Source of the DNA: Oxytricha trifallax
Lineage: Eukaryota > Ciliophora > Spirotrichea > Sporadotrichida > Oxytrichidae
Direction of reading: 5' to 3'
Assembly (NCBI GenBank): GCA_000711775.1
Contig: ARYC01017272.1
Location: forward strand, 19,292 to 83,291
Length of the DNA: 64,000 nucleotides
In this document: piece by piece, positions 12,070 through 24,889 of the stretch
Numbering within the stretch: position 1 is the first letter of the stretch
Layout: every line of letters starts with the position of its first letter
Position numbers and translations under genes: made by a program
The notes under the pieces: model-generated
What the model was told of the DNA's origin: nothing
Seen by the model: the letters and a program-made list of their open reading frames with translations, nothing else
Databases searched by the model: none

Positions 12070-12890
12070 AAAAATTTTAATTTCGTTATATTATTTTATC
12101 AATATTCAAATCTCTTACAAAAGTTTATAAATTGAATATCCTATCAATTCTCAGATAAATATTTTAATTTCATTATTAGAAATCAATTATAACTTAAAAT
12201 GCTACTTTCTACGCAATAGTATAATTTAATATATTAATTATAGTATTTATAAAATCAAAATTTATTTAAAATATATATCAAATAACATGAATTCTTTCCA
12301 AAATACATTTAGAATCATATAAAAATTGATAAGTTTAAAGCAAATAAAAATATTAAGAATGATTAAGAAAGATAATGTCTCAAGTAATTTAATTTAATAA
12401 TTTATTATCAATTTTTATTCTGAATGAAATTTAGAAGATTTCTCTAAAAATTTGGTTGTAATTATTTACTCTTTTAATTTGGAAATTTTTTTATCTTAAT
12501 TATACATATTCTTTTAAATCTATCATAATACTTTTCTAACTTATTTTTTAATTTTTCATTTATTATAATACTTATCAGAATATTCTTATTAAATTTTAGC
12601 AATATTAATAATAAATATTGAACAGTATTACATTTGTCGGTGATTAGCAACAATTTTTTGTAACTTATATCTTTTCAATTAAAATAGACAATATTTATAT
12701 TTTAAATCGTTGGCCGATCTTTTTTATAAACAATATCTTAAAATAATTCCGAAAATATTTTAAAACACAAAAATTAACAATAATTTTACTGCTCCCGTAA
12801 CAAAAGCTCCTTAAAAGATATAAAAATATACTACATTTATAATATTTATCATTAATTACTGTGATTTTTTAAATAAAGAAATTTCATCAT
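12070..12890. other. AT-rich DNA, no gene seen
   Basis: Nothing supportable between the two small coding-like patches. Confidence 0.5.
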
Positions 12891-13084
12891 GATAGAGTAG
12901 GTTTTTAACAAACTACCGGCAAGAATGTTGGACTTGTTCGGGAAATGAGATTTATTATAAATAAATAAAATTAATAATTATTTAAATACTTATTCGATAA
13001 AAGTTAACACTTAATTCACCAATCTTATTATATATTATTTGTTGGTGGGTTAACAGGAAAGATAACACAGTAAATTTGCAGATG

Positions 13085-14035
13085 ATCAAGTAAATCAATA
13101 AAAATATAATTAAATATATTTATCAAAAAGTGTTTGGATTAATCAGAGATGATTTGGGCCCAGCATGTCTTGTGACTCTAGGTACTGATTAAGAAGCATT
13201 CTCAATTGTTTTTTTGTTAATATTAAATGCATGCTATTATAAAAACAGCTGATAAAATTATTGATGAACTGGATTTGACTCTGAGCTGTGGACTTAGAGT
13301 GTTATGCAGAGATATCAAGCTATTTTGTTGTTTCAGATAGTGATATCTAGAAGATAAACCTTACCCTTCCCTTCTTGCTGCTCCATACTGGACATGCCTT
13401 CTCAATAGGACTCAATTTAGGTCTAGTTCATGACTTCAGAATGACGATTTATTTATTAAATATAGATTTATTTTTTATTAAGTTTTCTGTTTAAATTAAC
13501 ACATTATAATATTTATATTATTTAATATAAATAATTAAAGTAGACAAAGCCCAGATTGCTTTATCTTATTTGAAAGTAGGTGGGGGTGTACCTCCAGCTT
13601 ATGGAATTATTCGAATAAATTACTACCAAGAAGCATCCAGACTGATAATAAATGGGGGCTCCTCCAAGTATACACAAGCCAAGAAATTTATATTAATATT
13701 ATTTTTGAGAATAATTTGTTTATAAATTATTAAAAAAATATAAACTGAAGGTGTCGATAAACTTTGCATAGACAACGATGGCTTGATAACTAAAATATCA
13801 TTACTTGCAAATGAATTCAGTAAGTATGGAAACAAGAGAGGCTATTAGCAGAGATCAAGACTTATTTTTAATAAATTATATTTTTTAGTGAAATATTTTA
13901 TAAAAATTTTACATTATAGAAAATATTTGCATTTGGAATTAAAATGCATTGGATTCCAAGGGACTGAGCAATGGATAATAAGAATCAACTGAACTAATAA
14001 CCTTAGCCAAAGCTTTGACTTGTTTTAGATTAAAT
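13085..14035 (+). pseudogene. Enoyl-CoA isomerase/hydratase-like gene copy 1, colinear but frameshifted
   Basis: Crotonase-fold protein of the enoyl-CoA delta-isomerase type (fatty acid beta-oxidation). Pieces in linear order: GPACLVTLGTDQEA (about 13150-13200), TGFDSELW (about 13270), HTGHAFSIGLNLGLVHDFRM (about 13390-13440), VPPAYGIIR (about 13590), the EASRLIINGG region, ITKISLLANEFSKYG (about 13790), LAEIKT (about 13850) and ALDSKGLS (about 13950). Against copy 2 (50.65-51.84 kb), copy 1 lacks one base just before GPAC, and frames also change before HTGHAF and before LAEIKT. It is therefore probably broken, or some joins use pointers I have not resolved. AT-rich spacers separate the pieces. 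Confidence 0.6.
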
Positions 14036-14039
14036 AAGT

Positions 14040-14611
14040 ATATTTTAGAGTTATGATTGTTGAAGTTAATTGAGGTTTATAATTTACGATAAAATATTTT
14101 AATTTTCTTAATTTCATTATTACGCGCTAATCAATTATTAATTTAGTGAGGCACGTAATTCTATAAATTAAGTATTATGGGTTAATAAATATTTTAATTC
14201 AGTAATTATAAAAGTAATTTTAAATATTTTAATTTTTTTGTTATTGAGTATTTTCAATAAATTATAAATGTTGTAACTGAAACTTACTCCTCCACCCTTC
14301 CATTTCCTTCCTAAACCGAGACCATTTCAATTTTATTTGTAATTTTTTACTCAAAATAAATTTCTTTCCTGCAGGCCACATTTATTGTAAATATTTCTAC
14401 AAATGTTTCACTATTAATGACATGATGTTCCCATAGGGAAATAATTTTAATGATAATACCTATAACTATCATTAGTTAATAATTGATTTTCTTTGACAGA
14501 CATTAATTTTGTAAAAACTATTTTTTATAACTTAAACAATTTCCATTTAACTAAATATTACAAATTATTTAATAATTTCTCTAAATACTTTACTTTACTT
14601 CCCTTAATTTC
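14040..14611. other. AT-rich flank between isomerase copy 1 and the TBE
   Basis: No gene seen. The last three bases before the element (ATT, 14612-14614) form its target duplication. Confidence 0.5.
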
Positions 14612-14769
14612 ATTCAAAACTCCAAGACCCCTTAATTAGATGTTTAAGTGATCTGATTTGTAGGGTAATTTTGGGGTCTTTTATAGGTTAATATAGAAAA
14701 CGCAAGTTTTATGTTAATTTTATGTAAATTAATTTAAAATAAGGTGATTTAATTAGAAAAAATTTTTAT

Positions 14770-16200
14770 CTGCATATCTTTATTATACCTCTTGAATCTT
14801 GCTCTCTCTAGTGTCTAAACTATATCGTTTAATGTTTGGCGAGGATATTGAGTAGCTTTCACAATTATCATATTTACTAAACTTTTAATTTCTTAGCATG
14901 CATCTTCTTGCTTAATATGCTTCTATGCTAAACTTATTTATAACTTATAATGTTTAGTACAAAAGTAAGACATGTTTTCCGTAACAATTTCCAAGATAAC
15001 AGCAACAACTGCCCTTACATCCTACTAAAGTGAGCGATTCGTCCACTTTTCTCTGATTGGAAAGCATCCTGGAGTCCCAAAGACCTTGGTTAACATTATT
15101 GCCTCTTCTCTTTAAGCCCTATTGAAATTGATGACAACAACTTCTAAAGGGCCGAGGTTCAACATCACTTATCTTGCTTAAAATCTCTATGAACATATCC
15201 AAGTTCATGCAACTCATTGAAATCCTTTATCTTACCTGATAGAATGTCATTCAAATAATTTGGTATCTGTTATAATATAGATAGTCCCTAAGAGTCATTT
15301 CTTAAGTCTTAGTGCGATGAAACCAAAGCCTAAGATGACGCCATTTAACTTTAGCAAGTTTTTGCAATCTCTTTTCTATGTCCTCTCTTAGAACAATATA
15401 TTAGTTAGCGATTTTATTCTAATACTGCTCATCCTTAATCAGATAACTGAATATGTAATCATAAGATGCATACTCATCTCTCACAAAGAGTATTACTTTT
15501 ATTGGTACGCTTTTATTCAAATAATTTTCAATGCAACTGCTAAGATTAACTGCATTTAATGGAATAATATATATTGCTCACTTTTGAAAATATGATAGAT
15601 AGGTACTACTTTCTGGTTGGATCATTGTTTAAAATCTTTTCTGCCTCTAGAGCTTTTCAATCCTTTTAGGACTTAAGAATATTCAATTTTCTTTAGCTGG
15701 TAGTAATTTTTTAGTCTCCTAATCTTAAATTAAGAACTCACTAATATGAAATATGATGCTTTGCAATTGACTTTTAACTTTAAATGAGTAGGTATAAGAC
15801 TTCAAGCTGTAGTGCACTAATACCTTTCATTTACTTAATCTTGAAACAGTTCTTGGCTTTACCAGAGTGTATCTCTTTGAGATTTATCTTCAAACTCATG
15901 CGGTTGCAAAAAGGTTTTAGCAGTATAAGCATTAATTGTTTTATTCTTTTCAATTGGTAGTTGTTCTTTTACCTTCTCATCATATTAAATTTGTGTTTAG
16001 ACTCCCATCACTCATATCAGCACAATCTTTCTTAGTTTAAACTTAAATTTTGAAGACTTCTGATTAAAACTCGGACTCTAGCTCTAGCTCCCTCTCAACA
16101 TAGATTACTTCTGAATATTTAGTTGAGCCAAAGTTTATTAAGGTTTATCCTAAAATAAGAGAAATTAACTTGCGATTTAAGCTTGCTCCATGTTCAAATT
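14770..16200 (-). pseudogene. TBE 57-kDa zinc-finger/kinase ORF, decayed
   Basis: The minus strand near 15140-15240 reads ELHELGYVHRDFKQDK, matching the kinase catalytic loop of the intact copy (ELHKLGFVHRDLKPEN) at 33.07-34.47 kb. Neighbouring stretches align loosely in several frames with TGAs, so it is no longer one ORF. Confidence 0.65.
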
Positions 16201-16689
16201 CAAATTAAATTTCTATTATAAAGCTATAATAACCTCAAAGTTAGAGTAACCATGTATTGGAGTTGAGATTGCAGCAACAAGGGAAGATAAAGAGGTGTTA
16301 GAGTTTATATTAATACTTAGTTTATAACTATAACTTTTCTAATTTATGCTTAATATTATAATTTTGGTACCAACTTTTAAAAAGATTAATTGGAGCTTTT
16401 CTATTTAGAGCTTACTTGATTAAAACTAGGTACTAATACAGTTTTGGTACTATTATATTGGTACCAAATAAAATTAAACGGGATTTAGTACAAGAATTAA
16501 TTTTACTTAAACAAAATTAGAATTAATTTAATGGAGCTAAATTAATAAAAGAGGAGCTCCATTTCTCAAGTTTGTTACAGCTTCTGCAAGTTTCCCCACG
16601 TATATTTAGTAGGTGAATTCCTATAAGTTGCCCATATTTAATAATAAATTTTTAAACAGTCTGATCCAGAACCCTATATATTAAAATTT

Positions 16690-17500
16690 GAAATTCATAA
16701 CAGGAGAAGGAACAAGGACGGAGTCTATAAGTACAGCAATAGAGAGGGTTGAAGCTTAAGAAATGATCTAAAGATTAAAAAGCAAGGAGGATCTCTATCG
16801 ATACCTCACTCAGCATGGTAAGCATGTGACATATACTTAATCATATACTATAGTGGAATTTTCCTTCTAACGATGAAAGGTTCCAAAATTTTATTATTAT
16901 AAGCTATACCCTGTGATGAGAAGAAAGCTTTAAAAACAATGAAATTAAGTTGATAGAAATACCAAACTACCCAGAGATTTTAGTCACTAGTCTCTACGAG
17001 GATGCTATGAATGATGAAGATTTGGTAGTTTATCTTCCTACCAAGAAAAAGCTCTCTAACAAGCTTCCAGAAAGGAGCTTCTTCTTTGGTGTTCTTGGAA
17101 CTTTAAGAGAGAGTTATCTCAGAGAGATCATTGAAGAAGCTCACAAAAAACGCTACTTTATATCTCATAAAAATTAAAAGAAGCAAGGCATACTAATAAG
17201 CGAGACCTGGCTCGCAGAGTTTTAGAAGTATCCATTCCTCTCTAGTAAGCTTTGATTCATAATTTTGTTGGGAAACCTAGAACTGGTATATTCCTAATGA
17301 AAGAACATGCAAAAGGTTACAAATAGAGTTAGTCACAGATTATTAATGAAGTGAGCAATAGACTTTATATAGATGTTTAAAAGACAGATGAAATGAACAT
17401 AGATGCAGGAGCTGGCACTAAGCAAAGAAATATGAGCAAAAGTAAGCCATAAGAAGAGGAGAAGAAAGAGAAGCTAACTCCTTTTCTGTTAATTTAATAT
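16690..17500 (+). pseudogene. TBE 22-kDa ORF, decayed
   Basis: A match to the 31549-32336 gene is visible as SKEDLYRYLTQHG, then IPNYPEILVTSLYEDAMND, LPTKKKLSNKLPERSFFFG, EIIEEAHKKRYFIS, SWLAEFQKYPFLSS and finally TGIFLMKEHAKGY and NIDAGAGTKQRN. Frames shift in the first third. A 26-nt segment after PFLSS sits exactly where the better copy has a possible 26-nt intron, but here its 3' AG is changed. Function of the family is unknown. Confidence 0.7.
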
Positions 17501-17639
17501 GTGAATATATTCATTCGTCTAACACTTATTTATAAACATTCATTCTTCCTTCTTTAGCACAATCTGTTGTTTTATCTATGCTCTCTCTTGCAACTACTCT
17601 GAATCAAGTATACTGTATATATATAGGCAGGTCATGCAT

Positions 17640-18480
17640 AAGGTTATGCAGCAGCAGAATTTTGTAGTTAGTCTTTATTTAACTCCAATAGAATTCGATT
17701 CCATTGAACTGTGGACTATAGGGAACGTTATATAGAGGAGTTATGTTTTAATCTTAATAAGCTTTCATAGACTCCTTAGTCTTATGAACTGAGAGGTTAT
17801 CAATAAACAGAATGATCTCTTACTCGTTATATTTATCTCTTAGCTTGTGAAAGAATTCTATATACTAATTTCGTTTAATAGAGCGAGGATGAATGACATA
17901 ACTTATTAACCCTGAATCTACACTAATAAAATCTAAAATTGCATGGAAGAAAACCTTCAATTTTAGTCACAAACTTCTTGTTACCTTACTTCTTGTACTA
18001 TGACTTTTTAATAAAGGTGTTGAAGGTATATAAAGCTTCCATCAGCGTGCATGAACTTGATGTTATTAGTAATAGCTCTCTGCATTTAATCATATATACA
18101 GTTTAAATTATTACTTTAAAATGGCACTGTAAATTCAATTACCCTTTACTCTGTTGAGAGATATGAAAGTATTACAATTTCGTCTATAAATGTTGGCTAT
18201 GGTTTGAGGAGAGATACGCATGTCATGAAACTTGCGATGAAACATCACAGCTTTCTATTCAAATAGAAAGCGTGCCCAATACTTCAAAGTCTTCTAGCCA
18301 CAGAGGTAGTCAATATGGTGCTGTGAGAACTTATATTTTCTTGCCTGGATGTTTTCAATGCCTAAGTTAAATACTAAACAGCTAACATGCAATGATACCT
18401 AATAGTTGAGGCACTCTTGCATAGGAGCTTTGCTATAGCTGCCTAATTCAGCACTGGTATGGCTTATTGTATATTAATAC
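17640..18480 (-). pseudogene. TBE 42-kDa DDE transposase, decayed
   Basis: The minus strand keeps EIILFIDNLSVHKTKESMKA (second catalytic Asp) and YSPQFNGIEFYW (catalytic Glu), and a first-Asp region near 18050 (KFMHADG) followed by frame changes. Homologous to the intact transposase at 27941-28987. Confidence 0.75.
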
Positions 18481-18669
18481 TAGTACCATATCTAAGCTGA
18501 AACTGTAAATCTTAATAATTTTCATCATAAATAGACCCTAAATTTCGCTAATTGATATTTTTTATTTTGCAATTTTACCTAATTTTTTACTAACCCCAAT
18601 AAGACTCTAAATTTACCCTACAAATCAAAGCACTTAAAACCTAAATAAAGGGTTCTAGGTGTTTTTATT

Positions 18670-19740
18670 CGTATGAACATAAGTTAATATACAATAGCGT
18701 AAAAATACATAAAATTCACTAAGTTTTTACTTTAATTAACATCATTTAAATAAAGCATCTTGTGCAATAAATATGTGACCTCAATTTCAAATAACTTATT
18801 TGCTTAAATCATCATTTATTTTTTTAAAAAAAATTAAATTAAACTGTTGAATTAATATTGGGGTTCTGAATGTGTAAGACTTTGGGTTACGCAAAAAGTT
18901 CTTTTTTAAGATTTCAATAATTTATAAATCAAATTATTCTTAAACTATCTGGAATTGTCTATTTTTAAATAATCCCAAAAAGCTCAAAAGTCCGATAATA
19001 AAAATAACTGACTCATTATAATTTATTTATTAGCTCGCCCTTGAATCAATTCGTGGGATAATATCTATAATTAAAATAAAAAGTTTATTCAATTAGAAAA
19101 AATAGAGCCTTGTAGTCTCTAAATTCACCATTCAGTAAAGAAAATAGATGGCAATAAAATTTACAACATTTCTCCTTTTTTCAATTTAGGATTCAATTTT
19201 CTAATTATTTCAACCTTTAAAAATTATGTGATTGTTATTTTTTATAATTTAGATATTAAAGTGATGTCATTTTTGAAAATTTAATTAAATAAATATATTT
19301 AAGGAAATATAAGAAAAATGTGTGAAAAAAATTAATTGAATTAAATTTATTAAGAATGCATTTATTTAAATTGAAAATATTTCTTATGTATAATTATGAT
19401 GTAATTAAAAATAGCAACTCTTACAAAAATATACCAAATTTGGATTAATAATGAGTCAAAATTAATAAGAAATAATACAATAGAAAATTTTAATAAACTG
19501 ATATAAATTTTATAGTATAGTCTATTAATGAAATTTAAAATATTATAGGTATTTTATTTTATTGTCAATTACTTAAAATATAATGCAAATATTTTTATAT
19601 AAATATATTGTATATAATTATAAACAAACATAAAGAAAAGATGTTGAAATGACTGAAGAGATCAATAGAAATGAAAAAGATTATTAAAAACTTTAATCAC
19701 CATGGCATGGTATAATATATACTTTTCAATTATAAAAAAC
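18670..19740. other. AT-rich DNA between elements
   Basis: No ORF, repeat or motif worth naming was seen. Confidence 0.5.
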
Positions 19741-20234
19741 AATTTTTCATTTCTATAATAAACATAAATATTTATTATTGTATAAATATAATTAATTTAA
19801 AAAAATAAAGTTGCTTATTTTAAATGTAATAGAAAGTAATTATAATATAAACATCAATGTGGATATTGGTATAGTGAAACAATTGCGATTATAGCAAAAT
19901 ATAAAAATAGATATTTTTATTATATTGATTTTTATCATAATAAGCTATTAATTATATTTTGAAATATTAATAATTTTTTTGACCTCATCTCAAATATTTT
20001 ATTAAAATCTATTAATTATTATATTAATTATTACATCTATAATAGTATGTTCATTAAATATAATAAATTATTCTTTAATTGCATTAAATACAATAAGACT
20101 TTTTATCCTAGATCTCTATGCACTATTTCACTAGAAATAATTCATTTTTTAAGTTTCAATAAATATTCAATAAGTGTCATTGATTTTTTCCCTATATTAA
20201 ATTGACTAATCTTTTATACTCTTGAAATTTTTAT

Positions 20235-20945
20235 TCACAAGTAAGTCTATAAATATTGGCACTAATTTAGTATCGCGGGGTGTTGTTAACCATTGCTCAC
20301 ACAAGTCCCAATTGCTCACACATTTTAATTTTTTTTCAATTTTTATCATTAAGTCTAGCAATGTAAATTCTTATTTTGAAACTATAAATTGGGCAAAACA
20401 AATAGATTTTATAGTATAAAATTGAATTTTTATAATTAACATTTGCAAAAAAATTTCTATAATAATATAAATTTATGACTTAACAATAGCTTTTGACATT
20501 ATAATTATTTTCATAAAAAAAAAACTCTATCAAATTAATATTTCAAGTTAAGAATTAGGCATATTTTATTTTTTAAATTATTCTATCAATTAAAAAAAAT
20601 CATAAATATATTTTAAATATATCAATCTAGTATTCAAAATACAAAAACTTGAAAGATTAAAATATAATATCTCAAATTTCTTATTTGAAATATTGGTCTA
20701 GCTATTGATAGTTATAAATACTGTAAACCAGATAAATGAAGAAGAGCTATTGTTAAGTCATGAAAATATATCATTATGAATTTGCAAATTTTAATTATAA
20801 AAATTTCAATTTTATACTATAAAGTCTATATTTATTGCCAAATTTAGAGTTTATAATAAGAATTTATATTGCTAGACTTAATGATAAAAATTGAAAAAAA
20901 TTAAAATGTGTGCAATGGTTAACAACACCCGTATTGCGTTTCAAA
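20235..20945. repeat. Inner inverted repeat pair with about 150-bp arms
   Basis: Blocks such as TGTTGTTAACCATTGC, CACACATTTTAATTTTTTTC, ATTAAGTCTAGCAATGTAAA and TATAGTATAAAATTGAA at 20270-20430 recur inverted at 20780-20930. No ORF. Confidence 0.7.
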
Positions 20946-22064
20946 ATTATCTATTTTTATGTGTAATCAATTGTAGAATTAAAAAACAATTTAATGATTT
21001 TAGTTAATACTGTTTTTGAAAGTAAAAATGAAGAAAGTATTAGTTATTTATTTTTAAAAAAAGGTGCTGTAGTCAATTGCGAACTGTGGTAACAATTGCG
21101 ACCGTAGTAAAATCTTCAATATAAAAGAGAAAGGGTTTTGAGAGAGGGCTTAAAGGTCCCCTCACGTCTCATTCAACCTATTATTTATTGAATTAATGCA
21201 TTAATTTAATCTTTATATATATATCTTGTATCAATATTTCTAAAGCTGTCAAACACAATTCTAATCACTAAATTTAAGGTCTAAAAATAATTTGTTAGCA
21301 AAATTTTTCAAAGCTTGAGAAACATAAGCAAAGAAAAAAAGCTAATTGAATTGGAAATCTTTTTTTAAAAGATAATTTAAAAATTAGCGAATTACTATGG
21401 ATAAATTCTTAATTTACGCAGTAATACTGAAGATAAAATTATTAAAAGATAAATTTCGATATGGTTTAATCGAGGAAAGAAGACAAAATTTTTAAATTTT
21501 GAATGCTCTCAATAGAGAACAATAACATTATAAGATAATATCATAATATCTTGAGTGAGACATTATTGTCCATTGAATTGGGTGGACAAGTTTTATTTGC
21601 ATCGATTATGAAAATCTTAAATGAGACAAAAAATCTATAACAAAATCTTAAATTGGGTTAAAAAGTACAAATTAAACATAGTAATTTAATTGAAAGTCTC
21701 TTGTCAGATCTCAAATATCATATCAAACTTGTAAATAATACATCATCAGGAAACCTAGAATAAATTAATCCACATAAAATGAGACTTATTTTTATTTTTT
21801 TTTAATAAAAAAATGAAAAATGTTTATAAAACATCTAACAGACAAGTAAAATATATGATTATTAACGATTTAGTTTTAATCTAAATATTTCAATTCACCA
21901 TAAAATAGGTTTAGTGAGTTATATGGAGAATTTCCCTAATTCTAAGAGCTGCCGTCTTCTATACCTCTGTAATTACTATTTTATCGTTATTCAATAGAAG
22001 AGTTCTGAACTTTGTGAACCATTAGAGTTTGCACCTTAAAAAACTTGCTTTATTAATTTAAACA

Positions 22065-22486
22065 CTATTGTAAGAATACATTTGATTTGGGAAAATAAAT
22101 TATAATTAAATTATTAATTATTCAAAATCATGGTAGTTAACTTTCTGGAAACCTAGACAATATGGTACTTGATCGATAGGGAATTTAAAATTAGCTGGAC
22201 TTTACTATTGCAGTACCCCTCTATCGCATTCCTGAAGCGCGATAAACCGACTTTAATTTTGGGTGATTTGTTTAGATGATTTTAATGTCAAAATTAAAGT
22301 CGGTTTATCGCGCTTCAGGAATGCGATAGAGGGGTACCGACAATAGTAAAGTCCAGCTAATTTTAAATTCCCTATCGATCAAGTACCATATTGTCTTGGT
22401 TTCCAGAAAGTTAACTGCCATGATTTTGAATAATTAATAATTTAATTATAATTTATTTTCCCAAATCAAATGTATTCTTACAATAG
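22065..22486. repeat. Near-perfect 422-bp palindrome (MITE-like hairpin)
   Basis: The arms start CTATTGTAAGAATACATTTG and close at GCGCGATAAACCGACTTTAA, with a loop of roughly 25-30 bp near 22263-22290. Only a handful of mismatches were seen across about 195 bp per arm, so it is young or maintained. It is GC-richer than its surroundings but has no reading frame. Related motifs (CAATTGCGAACT) flank it in inverted orientation at about 21070 and 22510. Confidence 0.85.
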
Positions 22487-23839
22487 CACTCTCATATAAA
22501 TTGAAAATTTTACCAGAGTTCGCAATTGACACTCACAGTTCGAAATTGTAAACACAGTTTGCACTGTTAGAAATTTACTATAACATCCTTAGAGAGTTAT
22601 TTACCAATCAAAAGAATTAATATTGTCAAATGTAAGAGTATATATATAAAATGTTTAAAGTTTAATAATATAATATATTAAAATAAGATTTTTAATTAAT
22701 AATAGCTTTTTTTAAGATTAGTATAAATAAAAATTTTAGTTACAAAACTTCATTATTTTAAAAATGAGAATTTGTCATGAGCCCTCGTAATAAAAATCTT
22801 ATGAGAATTTCACATTATTTTGAGTAGTTGATATAGAAACTTGTTTTCTAATTTCGAATGAATTCTCAAGATTATAAACTATAAACTGTAAATATAGTTT
22901 GGTAAGTTAAATACAATAATTTTCCCATAAATAAAATAATTAATTGATTTTAATAAAGCATTTGAGATGAAGTCCAAATTTATTAATATTCAAAAATATA
23001 ATTAATAGCTTATAATAATAAAAATCAATATAATAAAAATAACTATTTTATTTATTGCTTCTATAATCGCAATTATTTCACTATACCAATATCCACATTG
23101 ATTTTTATATAATAAATACTTTCTAGAAAATAAGCAACTTTATTTTTTAAAATAAATTATAATTATACAATAATAAATATTTATGTTTATTATAGATTAA
23201 GAAAAAAACATTGAATTAATTAAATAATTGAATAATATAATTTATTTACATATTTACTTAATTTCTTATTTTTTCTTATATCAATACAAATGAAGAAAAA
23301 TATTTTTATTTAATTATGTTTGTTAAGGAAACTCGTTCAAGTCATTAATATTTCTATATTTTCTATATAAAATAAAATATTTTTTATATTTTAAAAGTCT
23401 ATGTCAACTTCATATTCAAACAACTTATCGAAATTATTTTTGAAGATCTTTTATAAATCCCTAGGAAAACTATACCATAATGTCTTTGCTAAGGGTAAGG
23501 GACCCAAACCCTTGTATAAAACCCAATAATATTTTATTATCAAATTATCGAGAATTAGTAGTTATTAAAAAAATAAATTAATAATTACTGCATTAATAGT
23601 TAATATTTATATTTATTCATTTGAATAATCACAAACTAAATTAAACAGAAGGAGAAATCAACTCTCTTACATTTTGTCATAATAATATAAAAATTTGAAA
23701 TATGAAATTTCTTGAATATTAAGATTGTTTAAATTATTTGAAGATACAGTTTTTTATAATTATTTATTTGAATTGTTTTGATATTTTATAATTATAATTA
23801 TTTCAGGACAAAATTGTAATAATAATATTATTTTGCAAC

Positions 23840-24659
23840 TTAGTAAGGTAAAAATTTTGAAGTATAAGTGAAATTTTATATTAATCAAAATTGCTAATAA
23901 CGTGAATTAGGTAGAAGTCTTAAAACAATAAGTCAAGACTTAGTAAATGGACTATAGCGTATATTTGAACTAGAATATCTCAAGTTGTTATTTATGAATT
24001 AGTCTGAGATATTTACACTCTGATCTTGAGCTGATATCAGCCCATTGACCGCTGATATTAGCGCAATGTATCGTAAAAAGCTCCACTTCGAACGACATCT
24101 CGCTGGATCCACATTCTTAATTCATTGGTCTCTGAGAGCTTTAATTGCCCTCATTTTTAATAATTCTTAATTAATCTTAATTAATTTGATGATTAATTAA
24201 ATTACGCAATTTACTAATTTAATAATTTATCACAAATCAGATTTCTCTATAGTGAAATTAATCTAAGTTTAAACTTTTTAATTTTTCATTAAAAATTAAA
24301 ATCAAATCATCAAATTAATTAAGATTAATTAAGAATTATTAAAAATGAGGGCAATTAAAGCACTCAGAGGCCAATGAATTAAGAATGTGGATCCAGCGAG
24401 ATTTCGTTCGAAGTGGAGCTTTTTACGATACATTGCGCTAATATCAGCGGTCAATGGGCTGATATCAGCTCAAGATCAGAGTGTAAATATCTCAGACTAA
24501 TTCATAAATAACAACTTGAGATATTCTAGTTCAAATATACGCTATAGTCCATTTACTAAGTCTTGTCTTATTGTTTTAAGACTTCTACCTAATTCACGTT
24601 ATTAGCAATTTTGATTAATATAAAATTTCACTTATACTTCAAAATTTTTACCTTACTAA
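23840..24659. repeat. 820-bp near-perfect palindrome
   Basis: The arms run from TTAGTAAGGTAAAAATTTTG inward to CAATTAAAG...TTAATTTGATGA and back from about 24304, giving stems of about 345 bp with a loop near 24193-24303. The arms contain CTGATATCAGC-type palindromes and GGATCC. Mismatches are rare. No ORF. Confidence 0.85.
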
Positions 24660-24889
24660 TTATTTTATATTAATGTTTGAATTATTTTTGAAACTATTTT
24701 TTAAAAATATTTATTATTTTAAAATAAATAAAATATTATTAAATAAAAAGACCTAATGTGGAACCTAAGCTTAATACCTAGGCATCCATAAAATTGACAC
24801 ACTTAGACCACACATCTTTCGACTTCTTAAAACTTAAGATAACAAGTTTATAAAGTCAACAAAGTTAAATCACCTCATCAGATTTCTGA

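Larger units (their letters stand above)
14615..18666 (-). mobile_element. Decayed full-length TBE transposon (4052 bp), ATT target duplication
   Basis: The left end CAAAACTCCAAGACCCC and the right end (reversed) AAAAACACCTAGAACCC are degenerate C4A4 repeats, each followed inside by a GATTTGTAGGG-type subterminal block. ATT at 14612-14614 and 18667-18669 is the ANT duplication typical of TBEs. The length is that of known TBE1 elements. It carries the three TBE genes in the usual relative order, but reversed compared with the element at 27860: zinc-finger/kinase gene (-) at the left, 22-kDa gene (+) in the middle, transposase (-) at the right. All three are damaged. Confidence 0.9.
19745..23210. 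mobile_element. 3.5 kb element with about 260-bp terminal inverted repeats, no ORF
   Basis: The left arm (about 19755-20020) and the reversed right arm (about 22945-23205) share long blocks, for example CATAAATATTTATTATTGTA, AATAAAGTTGCTTATTTT, TCAATGTGGATATTGGTATA and GTGAAACAATTGCGATTATAG (A/T variant). The interior is filled with other inverted repeats and has no reading frame that could encode a transposase. Probably a non-autonomous foldback-type element hosting later insertions. Confidence 0.7.

Noticed and set aside
24120..24390. Inverted repeats as rho-independent terminator-like or RNA gene structures
   Set aside because: They belong to the 820-bp palindrome, and the genome is eukaryotic.
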